Shown one piece after another: positions 9,641 to 20,865 of a DNA stretch of 64,000 bases (position 1 is the stretch's first letter; each line of letters starts with the position of its first letter). The notes below the pieces were generated by a model that worked only from the letters and a program-made list of their open reading frames with translations, was not told the origin of the DNA and did not search any database. This stretch comes from Ianthella basta. Its lineage: Eukaryota > Porifera > Demospongiae > Verongiida > Ianthellidae. The translations under genes were made by a program, and so were the position numbers. The stretch spans positions 1 to 64,000 of the forward strand of contig OZ025887.1 of NCBI GenBank assembly GCA_964019415.1, in the 5' to 3' direction.

Positions 9641-10240
9641 AGCCAACCTGTAACCCTAACATGCCCTGAGGGACAACAATTTTTGTAATGTCCCCAATAG
9701 GTCAAACTTACCCAGGGACACTCCCGCATAATTGTCCCCAATAGCATAAATGGGACCCCATGGGGTCCCACATGAGGGACACACAGATGTTAATGTCCCC
9801 CATAGGTACCCTAACCCTAACACCTATGGGGGACTTTTGCCCAATTGATGACTATGAATTAATCAGTTAGACAGAGAAATACATTATTGCAATATAAAAC
9901 GTGACATCATTAATACTATGAGGGACATTTACCACAATTACCCCCAACTCTCAGCTTAACCGAAAGTGACTGAAATACTTAGTGCAATTTCCAATTCCAG
10001 CCCCGACCCTAACCCTGAGGGACACCAAGGCATATGTCCCTCATCCAGGCGATGGACATGAGGGACATTTAGCAACACCGAGGGACACTGTAGAATTGAG
10101 GGACACTAATCAATGTCCCCCAGGGCCTCCCAATACACCTGAGGGACATTAAGCAATTTTCACACACCCTCTGGGGGACAACAGGGGACATTTAGGGAGG
10201 CCCCTGGGGGACATGTCCCTAGATTACCAGGGCCCTAACC
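9641..10240. repeat. Dispersed GGGAC words, no clear unit
   Basis: GAGGGACA, GGGGGACA and TGTCCC words remain frequent but no regular unit is visible. Short CCCTAACCC runs occur near 9810, 10008 and 10232. No coding sequence is recognised. Confidence 0.55.
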
Positions 10241-10370
10241 CTAACGTGACCCTTTGCTATCCCGTGTTCAGCAACCCCAAACTATCTACAACCCTTTGAG
10301 AAAAGCGCCTAACCCACCAAACCCTAACATTACACGCTAAAGCATAACATGCGCGCGCGTACACACTTAC

Positions 10371-10453
10371 TTTAGCGAAGACACGATGCCTGGGAAACCC
10401 TCCAGAGCGCCAGGAAAAAAAAACGCCGCGTGCACCAGCTTCTCGGAGGCCAT
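10371..10453 (-). CDS. Candidate first coding exon with promoter
   Basis: On the minus strand an ATG in good context (GAAAATGG, ATG at 10453-10451) opens 27 codons, MASEKLVHAA to SSLK, ending at a consensus donor GTAAGT (10370-10365). Upstream on the same strand are an E-box CACGTG (10479-10484), a GC box (10495-10502) and a perfect CRE TGACGTCA (10510-10517). I do not recognise the peptide, and no downstream exon is visible in the GGGAC island to its left. It may be the first exon of a real gene, or a promoter left behind by rearrangement. Confidence 0.35.
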
Positions 10454-10478
10454 TTTCTTCGTCGTCTTGGTAACTAAG

Positions 10479-10573
10479 CACGTGTGCCTTAGCACCGCCC
10501 CCTGGGCTGTGACGTCACGCAATGTATTAAAGATAGCATGGGTGCAGCACCCATGCGAACTTTGACCCTCCAT
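10479..10573 (-). promoter_or_regulatory. Promoter-like cluster: E-box, GC box, CRE, palindrome, DR1
   Basis: In 95 bases there are CACGTG, CCGCCCCC (GC box on the minus strand), TGACGTCA, a 21-bp palindrome at 10536-10556 and GAACTTTGACCCTC at 10557-10570. The last is, on the minus strand, a DR1-type nuclear receptor element similar to the HNF4/RXR consensus. The sites are seen directly; the function is inferred. Confidence 0.5.
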
Positions 10574-11824
<1,251 letters not shown>

Positions 11825-11846
11825 GGTGTTCAACTGCATGGGGTAC

Positions 11847-11907
11847 GCTGCACTGACGAGGCCCAAAGAGGCTGAAACTCTGCTACTGTAGTAGCAGAGT
11901 CTGCAGT
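11847..11907 (+). ncRNA. Hammerhead ribozyme, type I, TG-flanked
   Basis: On the plus strand: stem I GCTGCA/TGCAGT (one G-U pair), core CTGACGA (fits CUGANGA), stem II GGCC/GGCT with loop CAAAGA (one G-U pair), GAAA, a perfect 9-bp stem III CTCTGCTAC/GTAGCAGAG with loop TGTA, then T and C giving the cleavage triplet GTC. Self-cleavage would fall between 11901 and 11902. TG tracts lie on both sides in the sense direction. The three stems differ from the 4860 copy by paired changes, which supports a conserved RNA fold. Confidence 0.8.
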
Positions 11908-11951
11908 TCCCTATTATAGGGTATGCATTATGCATTACTGTGCACATGTCC

Positions 11952-11953
<2 letters not shown>

Positions 11954-12002
<49 letters not shown>
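11954..12002. repeat. (TG)n microsatellite
   Basis: A pure TG tract downstream of the hammerhead at 11847-11907, so that the ribozyme sits between two TG tracts. Confidence 0.95.
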
Positions 12003-12005
<3 letters not shown>

Positions 12006-12439
12006 TAGTATTGTAGCTCTCTCCGACATTATCTGCAGGTCTGCAGCTGACTGGAACCGTTTTATTGTCCTACGTGATGGAGAAGCAAAGAGAGTCATAG
12101 AACACATTTAATTGAGACTTGCACCATTCATTGCATGCACACAACCGCACTGCACCTTCTTGCAATTGGTGTAACCCTTTAAATCATTTAATTATTTGTT
12201 GCACTAATGGTCTATATTAACCTGAGGTATTTGCATGAGCTGCAGGAGTCCCTGTTGATTAGTGCAATTGATCTAATATAACAGCTTGAGTAATTAATGT
12301 AGCTTGCATATCAATAAATATCAATATCAATAAATATTTAAGTGCACCGTACCCATAGGTACTAGGACACCACGTGGTCCAATGCAGCACTGCACAAATT
12401 AAAAAGGATAGGGATAATACTATATATTATTACCATATA
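12003..12439. other. AT-rich non-coding spacer
   Basis: No gene, array or structured RNA is visible. A short run of ATCAATAAATATCAATATCA near 12310 is the only repetitive element. Confidence 0.4.
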
Positions 12440-12811
12440 TTAAACTGAACACGGCATATTTGCTTGCACATGCACATTCACATTCAACAGCACATGACTC
12501 TGGTGGACAGGAGAGTGTTCACCAGTAATATTTAATGTTATGCACATACGGCTTGCTGCATACCTTTGGAAAAGCGCTGCTCGGTCGAATAGTATTTTGT
12601 TGCAGCTCCCGGATTGCGCAATCGCATAAATGGCTGCAGCCCCCGTCTTCTGCAAAATCGGCGTCGCCTGCCCGGTAAACGCAGAAAGGCTTCTGCACGA
12701 AATTAGCTTCATTCGATAGCCATAGGAGATCAGTCTTGGTGTGTGATGTTTAGGCGCTTGGACTGCTTCATCGCCGTGCAGCACAAGGCTGTCTGCCTTG
12801 TCCCTGTACAT
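12440..12811 (-). CDS. Unrecognised open frame downstream of palindrome/DR1
   Basis: The minus strand is open for 123 codons from the ATG at 12811 (MYRDKADSLVLHGDEAV...). The central part (SAFTGQATPILQKTGAAAIYAIAQSG) has a protein-like composition, but no family is recognised. It starts 24 bases past the DR1-type element at 12822-12835 and the palindrome at 12835-12855. It could also be a chance frame. Confidence 0.25.
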   Translation of the reverse strand: MYRDKADSLVLHGDEAVQAPKHHTPRLISYGYRMKLISCRSLSAFTGQATPILQKTGAAAIYAIAQSGSCNKILFDRAALFQRYAASRMCITLNITGEHSPVHQSHVLLNVNVHVQANMPCSV

Positions 12812-12821
12812 AAGGTATAGC

Positions 12822-12855
12822 GGGGTCAAGGGTCACATGGGTGCTGCACCCATGT
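12822..12855. promoter_or_regulatory. DR1-type element next to 21-bp palindrome
   Basis: GGGGTCAAGGGTCA (12822-12835) is two GGGTCA half-sites one base apart, the DR1 layout bound by RXR/HNF4-type receptors. It joins a palindrome with the core CATGGGTGCTGCACCCATG (12836-12854). The same pair, in inverted orientation, is at 10536-10570. Confidence 0.5.
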
Positions 12856-13475
12856 CGCGGCAGTCTTAAAAAAGAGTCGGGCGTGGGTATGCGTGTGTGT
12901 TTTCCAGGCGTGGGTATGCGTGTGTGTTTTCCAGTGTTCTGTGCGCGTCTGGATGGTTCAACAGCAGATCTGTCGTCGGTGATGTCGGTTTTCGCTCCCA
13001 TTCTGTCCTGGACCCGTGTCCAGGCTGAAAATCGGGCGTTAGGGCTCTAGCTCGCCGACAGCGGTTTGAACAGGGCTTCGGGGTTAGATTAGCAGTCGTG
13101 TGTGATAGTTGTCTCTTAGTTTTTGTGTGTTTTGACGGTTTTGATGACGATTTGACGGCGCCCATACGACGAGGTCATCGTTACGAGGCGTTCGTTCGCA
13201 TTACACTCCAGGGGGAGGTCATCTGGCGGAGTGGCCACACTCCTGGCACTTGCCTCTACCCTTCCGACATGCTGGTGCTCCCTTGTCTGCAAAGGCTCGT
13301 GCTGGCAGCAATGCGAGGCCACCTTACATAGCATATACGCAACCACACGCGCACTATCATAATAATAATTTTATCTTGCATGCAATATGGCCGAAGGTGG
13401 TCATAAGGCAAGTGGAGAACATGCACATGCATGCAGTTGATACTTGATGGCCTTGGTATGCAGTCATGCATGCAT
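12856..13475. other. Non-coding stretch with a 27-bp duplication
   Basis: The phrase GCGTGGGTATGCGTGTGTG plus TTTTCCAG is present twice in tandem at about 12881-12934. Otherwise no gene or array is supported. Confidence 0.4.
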
Positions 13476-13530
13476 TCACTCTTGCCCACACCTACCCACC
13501 CACCCACACATACATGCAAACAATGCTGTA

Positions 13531-13588
13531 ACTGCAGACGGCTTCAATAATGAAGCCGTTTCGCCCTTCTGGGGCTCATCAGTGCAGT
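13531..13588 (-). ncRNA. Hammerhead ribozyme A
   Basis: Minus strand: stem I ACTGCA/TGCAGT, CTGATGA, stem II GCCC/GGGC with loop CAGAA, GAAA, 8-bp stem III CGGCTTCA/TGAAGCCG with loop TTAT, cleavage triplet GTC. Predicted cut between plus positions 13537 and 13536. All core bases match the hammerhead consensus. Confidence 0.87.
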
Positions 13589-13634
13589 GCTCAAGCCAAT
13601 TCACAGTCACACGCATGCACAGTCACACGCACAA

Positions 13635-13994
13635 GCAAGATGAGGCAAGATGTGGCAAGATTAGGTAAGATGAGGCAAGATATAGCAAGATTAAGCAAGA
13701 TGAGGCAAATGAGGCAAAATGAGTCAAGATATTGCAAGATGAGGAAAGAAATAGCAAGATGAGGCAAGATGAGGCAAGATATAGCAAGATTAAGCAAGAT
13801 GAGGCCAGATGAGGCAAGAAATAGCAAGATGAGTCAAGATATTGCAAGATGAGGCAAGAAATAGCAAGATGAGGCAAGATGAGGCAAGATATAGCAAGAT
13901 AAAGCAAGATGAGGCAAGATATAGCAAGATGAGGCAAGATATTGCAAAGATGAGGCAAGAAATAGCAAGATGAGGCAAGATGTGGCAAGATTAG
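13635..13994. repeat. 10-bp satellite block (GATGAGGCAA) inside retrozyme array
   Basis: About 36 monomers of the same family that fills 31.6-40.7 kb, including its variants GATATAGCAA, GATATTGCAA and GAAATAGCAA. The block starts and ends with GATGTGGCAAGATTAGG-type monomers and interrupts a hammerhead unit, whose left stem I strand is missing at the right border (13995). Confidence 0.9.
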
Positions 13995-14043
13995 GGCTTC
14001 AATAGTGAAGCCGTTTCGCCCTTCTGGGGCTCATCAGTGCAGT
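13995..14043 (-). ncRNA. Hammerhead ribozyme B, truncated
   Basis: Core CTGATGA, stem II, GAAA and stem III are identical to the neighbouring copies, but the GTC triplet and the 3' strand of stem I are replaced by satellite sequence. It should not self-cleave. Confidence 0.75.
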
Positions 14044-14135
14044 GCTTGCTCAAGCAAATTCACAGTCACACGCACTCGCCACTGGAGCACCCGCCCACAC
14101 CTACCCACCCACACCTACACGCACACAATGCAAAA

Positions 14136-14193
14136 ACTGCAGACGGCTTCAATAGTGAAGCCGTTTCGCCCTTCTGGGGCTCATCAGTGCAGT
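14136..14193 (-). ncRNA. Hammerhead ribozyme C
   Basis: Same fold as copy A with stem III loop CTAT. Predicted cut between plus positions 14142 and 14141. Confidence 0.87.
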
Positions 14194-14285
14194 GCTTGCT
14201 CAAGCAAATTCACAGTCACACGCACTCGCCGCTGGAGCACCCGCCCACACCTACCCACCCACACCTACACGCACACAATGCAATA

Positions 14286-14343
14286 ACTGCAGACGGCTTC
14301 AATAGTGAAGCCGTTTCGCCCTTCTGGGGCTCATCAGTGCAGT
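14286..14343 (-). ncRNA. Hammerhead ribozyme D
   Basis: Identical to copy C over its 58 bases and exactly 150 bp further on. Predicted cut between plus positions 14292 and 14291. Confidence 0.87.
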
Positions 14344-14435
14344 GCTTGCTCAAGCAAATTCACAGTCACACGCACTCGCCGCTGGAGCACCCGCCCACAC
14401 CTACCCACCCACACATACACGCACACAATGCAATA

Positions 14436-14493
14436 ACTGCAGACGGCTTCAATAGTGAAGCCGTTTCGCCCTTCTGGGGCTCATCAGTGCAGT
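14436..14493 (-). ncRNA. Hammerhead ribozyme E
   Basis: Identical to copies C and D, again 150 bp on. Predicted cut between plus positions 14442 and 14441. The repeat homology ends at about 14512, where an AT-rich TATAAATAAA sequence begins. Confidence 0.87.
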
Positions 14494-14702
14494 GCTTGCT
14501 CAAGCAAATTCATATAAATAAAAAAATAAATAAGGAGCACCATAATAATTTGGCTATAGGAGAAACACACAGGAACGCTTAACCACTATTTGTATTGTCA
14601 TTTGTAAGCTGGAATCAGTGTGATTCGAATGAAAAACAACTAAATTCCTAACCCACCACCGACCCACCACAGGCATGCATGGCAAAGGGCATGCACGTAC
14701 AA

Positions 14703-14887
14703 GGGGCCATCTTGTGGGAGGGACAACGCAATGACATCGCCCAACCTGGGGGACATTAGGCCAGGAATTAATCAGTTTGTTATTTGCTCAGTGGAGCTGT
14801 TTGTTGTGATTTGTGGTCGCAACAGTGGAGCTGTTTGTTGTGTTGTTGTGGTCGCAACCAGGAATGCAGATGGGACCATTTTGTGGG
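14703..14887 (+). promoter_or_regulatory. Promoter of complete recombinase gene, two YY1-like elements
   Basis: GGGGCCATCTTGTGGGAGGG at 14703-14722 is identical to the element of copy 1. A second, GGGACCATTTTGTGGG, at 14872-14887 is 96 bases before the start codon, the same spacing as in copy 1 (95). A short tandem repeat (CAGTGGAGCTGTTTGTTGTG) lies between them. A GGGGGACATTAGG phrase near 14750 echoes the GGGAC island. Confidence 0.6.
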
Positions 14888-14967
14888 CAAGGTCTAGGCT
14901 AGCCCACAAAAGGAGGCGCCCATACAGCCAGTGCATTAGTCCAAAGAGAAAGAAGCGCAAGTTGACA

Positions 14968-17900
14968 ATGGCGGGCAAAGAGGACCTCTTTTGGAAACTT
15001 CTGTGGAAATCGGCTTTTGCCCTGGCGGCACAGGGCTCACAAAGAGGTATGAGCAGTCCCTACAACACCACAATGGCCGGCTAACCTTAATCCCTAACAG
15101 TTTCAATCACTGATACCTTCAATACCAAGCCACCTATGTACGTACGTACGTACCTACCTAATATACCTACCTACCTACCTACCTACCTACCTACCTACCT
15201 ACCTACCTACCTACCTACCTACCTACCTACCTACCTACCTACCAAAGTAGAAATCACTGATACCTTCAGTACCAAGCCATCTACCTACCTACCTACCTAC
15301 CTACCAAAGTAGTAATCACTGATACCTTCAGTACCAAGCCATCTACCTACCTACCTACCTACCTACCTATACCTACCTTCCCACAGGCAGACAAGGAGGT
15401 GCATCCATCCATGAGCACCCCACAGAGACTCCCCCACAACTCCACACCCCTGAGACCCTTCCCCACCCCACTGAGGCTCACCAACAGCCCTACCCCGCTG
15501 AGACTGGCACAGAGCTCCAGCCTACCGAGACGGGGACAGAGCACCCGCCCACTGAAGTGCCCACGGAGCACCAACCCATTGATACTGGGACCGAGCACCC
15601 ACCCACAGAGACGGCCACGGAGCACCAACCCACTGAGATGGCCACCGAGAACCCACCCACCAAGGCGTCCACAGAGCACTCGCCCACTGAGACCGGGACA
15701 GAACACCCACCCACTGAGACCGGGACAGAACACCCACCCACTGAGACCGGGACAGAACACCCACCCACTGAGACCGGGACAGAACACCCACCCACTGAGA
15801 CCGGGACAGAACACCCACCCACTGAGACCGGGACAGAACACCCACCCACGGAGACCGGGACAGAACACCCACCCACTGAGACGGCCACAACACACCAATC
15901 CACCCCAACAAGGTCTCACACACACCAACCCATCCATCTTAAGAGAAACACTGCATGCCCACCTCCCTCACACTGTTTACATTGCAACAGAAATTTCATA
16001 GCCATACATACATACATACATACAAGTGAATTGGCGGCATAAATGCATTACATATGCGGCTTCTCTCTTACGCAGCAGTGACAGTGATGGTGGTAGCGAC
16101 TACCAGCCACCAGCCAAACGGCGGCATCAAGGGACTCCCTCCAATAAAGGAGGACGCACGAGGAGCTACCTCGATATCCATGCTCCAGAGCATGAGGCAC
16201 TACGCGAGAAAATGGACAAAATGAGGCGCTTTTTCACGGACCCGGTCAGCCTACAGAGGGGCCGGGACCCCATTGCATCAATCACATGGGAGAGAGTACA
16301 GCTGCACCATCTACGTAAGTCAGTGTACCTGCCACTTGTTACCCACCCATCCCCACGCACACAGACTATGCCAGAGGCTCCACACTACGTACGTAGATCA
16401 CACATCATGTCTGTCTACACACTGTACAATTGAGACCCCCTCACCCGCTAATCCCTTTCCCTCGCACACACTTAGTCTTCTTTGCATACGTAAAAGAAGA
16501 ACAGCAGACCAGCCCCGCCCTTGAGTGCCTCTTGGACGCTGAAATGATTGAGGGGTTCGTGTTAACCCTGAAAGAAAAGCCTCTCCAGGGCATCACCATT
16601 TCACGATACCTCGAAAACCTGAGGTATGGCCTACGCTACCTCTACATAAAGGATGGAAAGGAGTACAGCGAGCAGGAGCACTACATAAACGTGGGCAGAC
16701 TCGGGGAGCAGTGCCGTAGGCAGGTCGTCTCCTCTACAGCACGCCGAAGCTGGCAAGCATTGCAAGCACAGCAGAAGTGGGCCGAATGGTGAGTCTGAGG
16801 GGGATTTGACAACTTTCAGTGGTGGGCTAAGTGTCAAAGCTATACCAAAGAGTTGCATTGGAGCAACTCAAAGCCTTACATATACCTACTCCACGGCGTC
16901 CATGCCACCCTCCCCTACCCTCCTCCCTTCTCTATGCAGGGATGACATTCTGGCCGCAGTCAAAGAGCAGAAGGGTCTCTTTGAAGGAGCAACCCGCCCC
17001 CGCATAAAGGCCCAGGAGTCTCAGAAACTACTGGCCATGCTCTTCTACACCGCCCTCCCACCTGGCCGTGCAAAGGAGTTCCAAACGTTACACGTGGCCA
17101 TCCACGACAAACTACCTATGCCAGTGGTGGACCAAGCGAGGCCAAACTGCCTCTACATCACTACGGATGGCAGGCAAGCCTACCTTCTATTGGCCGATTA
17201 CAAGACTCACAAGAGTTACGGGGACCACTTCCTCCCCCTGGACGATGACAGTCAGCTATTGAGTCACCTTGTGATACACCTAAGTCACCACAGGGAGGTC
17301 CTGCTGGGAGCAGGACAACAGACCACTGCCCTCTTCTTAGTGAGTACAAGACATACATATAACTATATATATGGTACACCTATGCATGTATACACCGCCA
17401 CCGGAATCACCGCTATCACCATCACAGTGCAGTTGTCGTTCTCTAACTCAATTCTTTCTTTGGTACAGAACGATAGGGGAGCACCATACAGTGCCAGTTC
17501 GTGGACTGCCTACATTGAGGGAATCTTTGAACGCCACATTGCGAAAAAGATTGGCCCCACTTTGCTGAGATCCATTTTCGTTACCCACTGTGAGAAGTCA
17601 AACCTTTCAGAAGCAGAAAAGGAGTCTATGGCCACAGCCATGCGGCACAGCAGGCGAGCGGTGAGCAAGCACTGACATGTGCATTCAAACCCTACTCACT
17701 CCATTGCAACCAGCATGCACAAACATATGTCCACCCATGAACCTATGCCTACCAACTTTAACGTGAATCCCTATCCACTCGTGAATATGCAGCAAAAAGA
17801 GCATTACGACAGACGCACACAGGTGGACAGGGAAAAGAAGGGCAGGAAGTACACCGGAGGCCTACTTGAGAAGGCCCTGTCCTCGGCAACCACCACCACT

Positions 17901-18260
17901 GAGGACTCGGCCGGGCCATCCACCAGAGAGCCACCAACTGACAGCGACAGTGACAGTGACAACGAAGGACCTGATCTAGGAGACATTGTCGCAATCGTGC
18001 TGCCAGACTCCACCGCAGTGAAGCCAAAAGTTGACGTGGGCAAAGTCATGCGGATTGACAAAGCCAAGACGACGCTCAGGTATTTGCCACTCAACCACGT
18101 TGGAGGTAACAGATACCACTGCAAACTCGGGGATATACGGAAAGCCACTGTGGATCAGTGGGTATATCCCGTAGATTTCCAGTACAAAGCCACAGAGAAC
18201 ACCTATCAACTCCTATCCACCCCAACAGAAATTCACCTACACAAACACCCACTTACATGA
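14968..18260 (+). CDS. Tyrosine recombinase, complete seven-exon gene (Crypton-like)
   Basis: Exons 14968-15046, 15387-15912, 16076-16314, 16476-16788, 16940-17339, 17469-17660 and 17793-18260 join without a stop into 738 codons. Order: short leader, Thr/Pro/Glu-rich repeat (about residues 28-200), acidic SSDSDGGSDY, basic AKRRH patch, helical core-binding domain (about 225-386), catalytic domain, acidic linker, and a beta-barrel-like C-terminal domain (about 644-728). Catalytic candidates are Arg429 (PPGR), Lys474 or Lys477 (YKTHK), Arg553 (LLRS), His579 (RHS) and Tyr588 (EHYD); the first His of H-x-x-R is Thr550. Tyrosine recombinases cut and rejoin DNA through a covalent Tyr intermediate, probably in the nucleus here. 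The start is chosen by alignment to copy 1 and promoter spacing; an in-frame ATG also exists at 14731. The intron at 17340-17468 is open in frame, so retention is possible. Either a Crypton-type transposon gene or a host gene derived from one. Confidence 0.8.
15150..15355. repeat. (CTAC)n tetranucleotide arrays in intron 1
   Basis: A long CTAC tract to about 15242 is followed by two shorter ones, each preceded by a copy of AATCACTGATACCTTCAGTA. All lie in the first intron of the complete recombinase gene, just before its acceptor at 15386. Confidence 0.9.
15540..15890 (+). repeat. 27-bp coding minisatellite (TETGTEHPP repeat)
   Basis: About eight near-identical 27-bp units (ACTGAGACCGGGACAGAACA plus seven bases), preceded by diverged units, encode the nonapeptide TETGTEHPP. 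The unit is a multiple of three and the frame is open throughout. It holds the same place in the protein as the unrelated octapeptide repeat of copy 1. Confidence 0.88.
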
Positions 18261-18998
18261 CTCTGTTTAAAATTTGCTATCACCCACTATCAACGACTGT
18301 ACCTGTTGCATTAGCAATTTGTAATCATGACGGTAAGCATGTGTAGCGATCCATCCACGACACCTAACTTCACGATGGCACCCGATTATGCGCAATAGAA
18401 CGACGGCATAGAATAGAGACTAGGTAGCAAATTTGGGACCTAAATTGTCACTGAGGAGCAGCTGGTCTAACGCCACACAACACCTAACTACTACACATGT
18501 ACATAGTCACTACGTGGTGCGTGCTGGGGGAGACTCACCTATGACCGACGCTAAGGCTGTGGCTCTTTGGCTGCATGTGCACAAGACAACACATATGTAA
18601 ATGATTTCCGTACAACCAAACCTATCGGGCAAAACGTACTGTAGGCACAAGAGGACTTGATGGTGGGCCATAAGTGCATTCCTACGCAGATATGCTATGT
18701 TTCATAGGGCTAAAGCGCGTCCATGGCGCCTGATTCTGACTATACCCCAACTGCACCTTAGCAGAAAGGTCTACGGCGAGTCTACAGCGCCGTTTCTAGG
18801 GACAGGAGGCCTCCATGGTCATTTCTAGAGAGCTAAGGCTAGCATAGAATGCTTGCTGTGCATACAATACGTGGAATTGCAGCATAAAAGGACTGTGGCG
18901 AGTCTACAGCGACGTTTCAGGGCACATGAGGCCTCAATGTCTACTACAAGCGAGCTCAGACAAGTCTACAACGCACGCCTTCCGCGCTGAAGATAGAA
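18261..18998. other. Non-coding spacer with a worn duplication
   Basis: No gene is supported. A roughly 120-bp imperfect duplication near 18770-18975 shares GCGAGTCTACAGCG and GAGGCCTC words. Confidence 0.4.
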
Positions 18999-19680
18999 CC
19001 CTAACCCTAACCCTGGCCATGGAGTGACCCTGGTTTTGGGGTTATTGGGGTTTTGGAATCTAGACTCGGGACGGCGACCTGAACATTTTGGCAAAAAAAA
19101 TTTTCTGCGCGGGGTTGGGGTTTGGGGTTTCCAAAATTTTTTGACCCCTTTCAAAATGATCCTAAGCTCGCGTCTGATGCTTATCAGCAATAAAAATTTT
19201 GGGCCACTCGCTGGTGGAATTTTGGGCCGCAATGGCCCATTTCGTCCGCTTTGGACTAGGGATCCCCATCTTTTGGGAATTGCTTCGTCAAGGTAAGTTG
19301 ATGTTCCCTGTAAAAAAAATTGCAATTCCGCGCAGTATTTTTTTGTGGGGCAAACTTTTCTGAAAAATGGGCCACCATTCAAAAAGTGTTCAGAAGTGCT
19401 ATTTGAATACACTTTTACACTTTTCAGGCAGATTTAAAATTTTGGGGTTAAATTTTGTCCAAAAGTGGCCCATTTTTTTCTTTTACCAAACGCATCCAGA
19501 CTGGTTCCTTGATGCTTTGCAAGTGTTTTGACAAGTTTTGGGTTATTATTAAAGAATTTTGCCTCTTTTTGGGCCACAGTGGCCCATTTTTTATTTTTGC
19601 TCCAGGGTTGTCCCAATATCACATCTGATGCATTTTTACCGTTTTGGGTAGAAATCAGGGTTTTTAACAAATGGGTTATT
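18999..19680. repeat. Start of GGCCCA island
   Basis: A short CCCTAACCCTAACCC run at the left edge is followed by GGGGTTTTGG-type sequence and then TGGCCCATTTTT words. Diverged inverted copies of the 115-bp unit occur at about 19560-19690. Confidence 0.55.
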
Positions 19681-20865
19681 TTTTGGGCCACTTTGGCCCA
19701 AAAGGGTGGCCCATTTTTGGAAACCCTGCAATTTAACCCCAAATGGTAAATCTGCATCAGACATGTTGTTGGGAGACCCTTGGGGTAAAAGAGGAAAATG
19801 GGCCACTTTGGCCCAAAAGGATGGCCCATTTTTGGAAACCCTGCAATTTAACCCCAAATGCTAATTCTGCATCAGACATGATGTTGGGAGGCCCTTGGGG
19901 TAAAAAAGGAAAATGGGCCACTTTGGCTCAAAAGGGTGGCCCATTTTTGGAAACCCTGCAATTTAACCCCAAATGCTAATTCTGCATCAGACATGATGTT
20001 GGGAGGCCCTTGGGGTAAAAAAGGAAAATGGGCCACTTTGGCCCAAAAGGGTGGCCCATTTTTGGAAACCCTGCAATTTAACCCCAAATGGTAAATCTGC
20101 ATCAGACATGTTGTTGGGAGACCCTTGGGGTAAAAAAGGAAAATGGGCCACTTTGGCCCAAAAGGGTGGCCCATTTTTGGAAACCCTGCAATTTAACCCC
20201 AAATGCTAATTCTGCATCAGACATGATGTTGGGAGGCCCTTGGGGTAAAAAAGAAAAATGGGCCACTTTGGCCCAAAAGAGTGGCCCATTTTTGGAAACC
20301 CTGCAATTTAACCCCAAATGCTAATTCTGCATCAGACATGATGTTGGGAGGCCCTTGGGGTAAAAAAGGAAAATGGGCCACTTTGGCCCAAAAGGGTGGC
20401 CCATTTTTGGAAACCCTGCAATTTAACCCCAAATGGTAAATCTGCATCAGACATGTTGTTGGGAGACCCTTGGGGTAAAAAAGGAAAATGGGCCACTTTG
20501 GCCCAAAAGGGTGGCCCATTTTTGGAAACCCTGCAATTTAACCCCAAATGGTAAATCTGCATCAGACATGATGTTGGGAGGCCCTTGGGGTAAAAAAGGA
20601 AAATGGGCCACTTTGGCCCAAGAGTGGCCCATTTTTGGAAACCCTGCAATTTAACCCCAAATGGTAAATCTGCATCAGACATGATGTTGGGAGACCCTTG
20701 GGGTAAAAAAGGAAAATGGGCCACTTTGGCCCAAAAGGGTGGCCCATTTTTGGAAACCCTGCAATTTAACCCCAAATGGTAAATCTGGATCAGACATGAT
20801 GTTGGGAGGCCCTTGGGGTAAAAAAAAAAATGGGCCACTTTGACCCATTGCTTTTAGGCCAAACT
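19681..20865. repeat. 115-bp tandem array
   Basis: The phrase GGGCCACTTTGGCCCAAAAG recurs near 19685, 19800, 19915, 20030, 20145, 20260, 20375 and 20490, then slightly shortened to about 20830, a regular 115-bp unit with about ten copies. Each unit also contains GGTGGCCCATTTTTGGAAAC and CAGACATG(T/A)TGTTGGGAG. All open frames across it are repeat artefacts. Confidence 0.93.

Larger units (their letters stand above)
13476..14512 (-). mobile_element. Retrozyme-like tandem array, 150-bp units with hammerheads
   Basis: Each 150-bp unit carries one type I hammerhead on the minus strand and a TG-rich spacer. Units are in register at 14136, 14286 and 14436, with a truncated unit starting at 13995 and a separate, slightly diverged unit at 13476-13634. 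A block of 10-bp satellite (13635-13994) splits the array. Cleavage at successive ribozymes would release 150-nt RNA monomers, for example minus-strand 14441-14292, that could be circularised by a tRNA ligase. This is the layout of animal retrozymes, which are non-coding and thought to be copied by Penelope-like enzymes. No protein frame is credible here. That this is mobile, rather than a static satellite, is inferred. Confidence 0.8.

Noticed and set aside
14005-14582. Open frame of 181 codons across the hammerhead array
   Set aside because: It is the antisense reading of the ribozyme array; 150 bp is a multiple of three, so the frame persists without coding selection.
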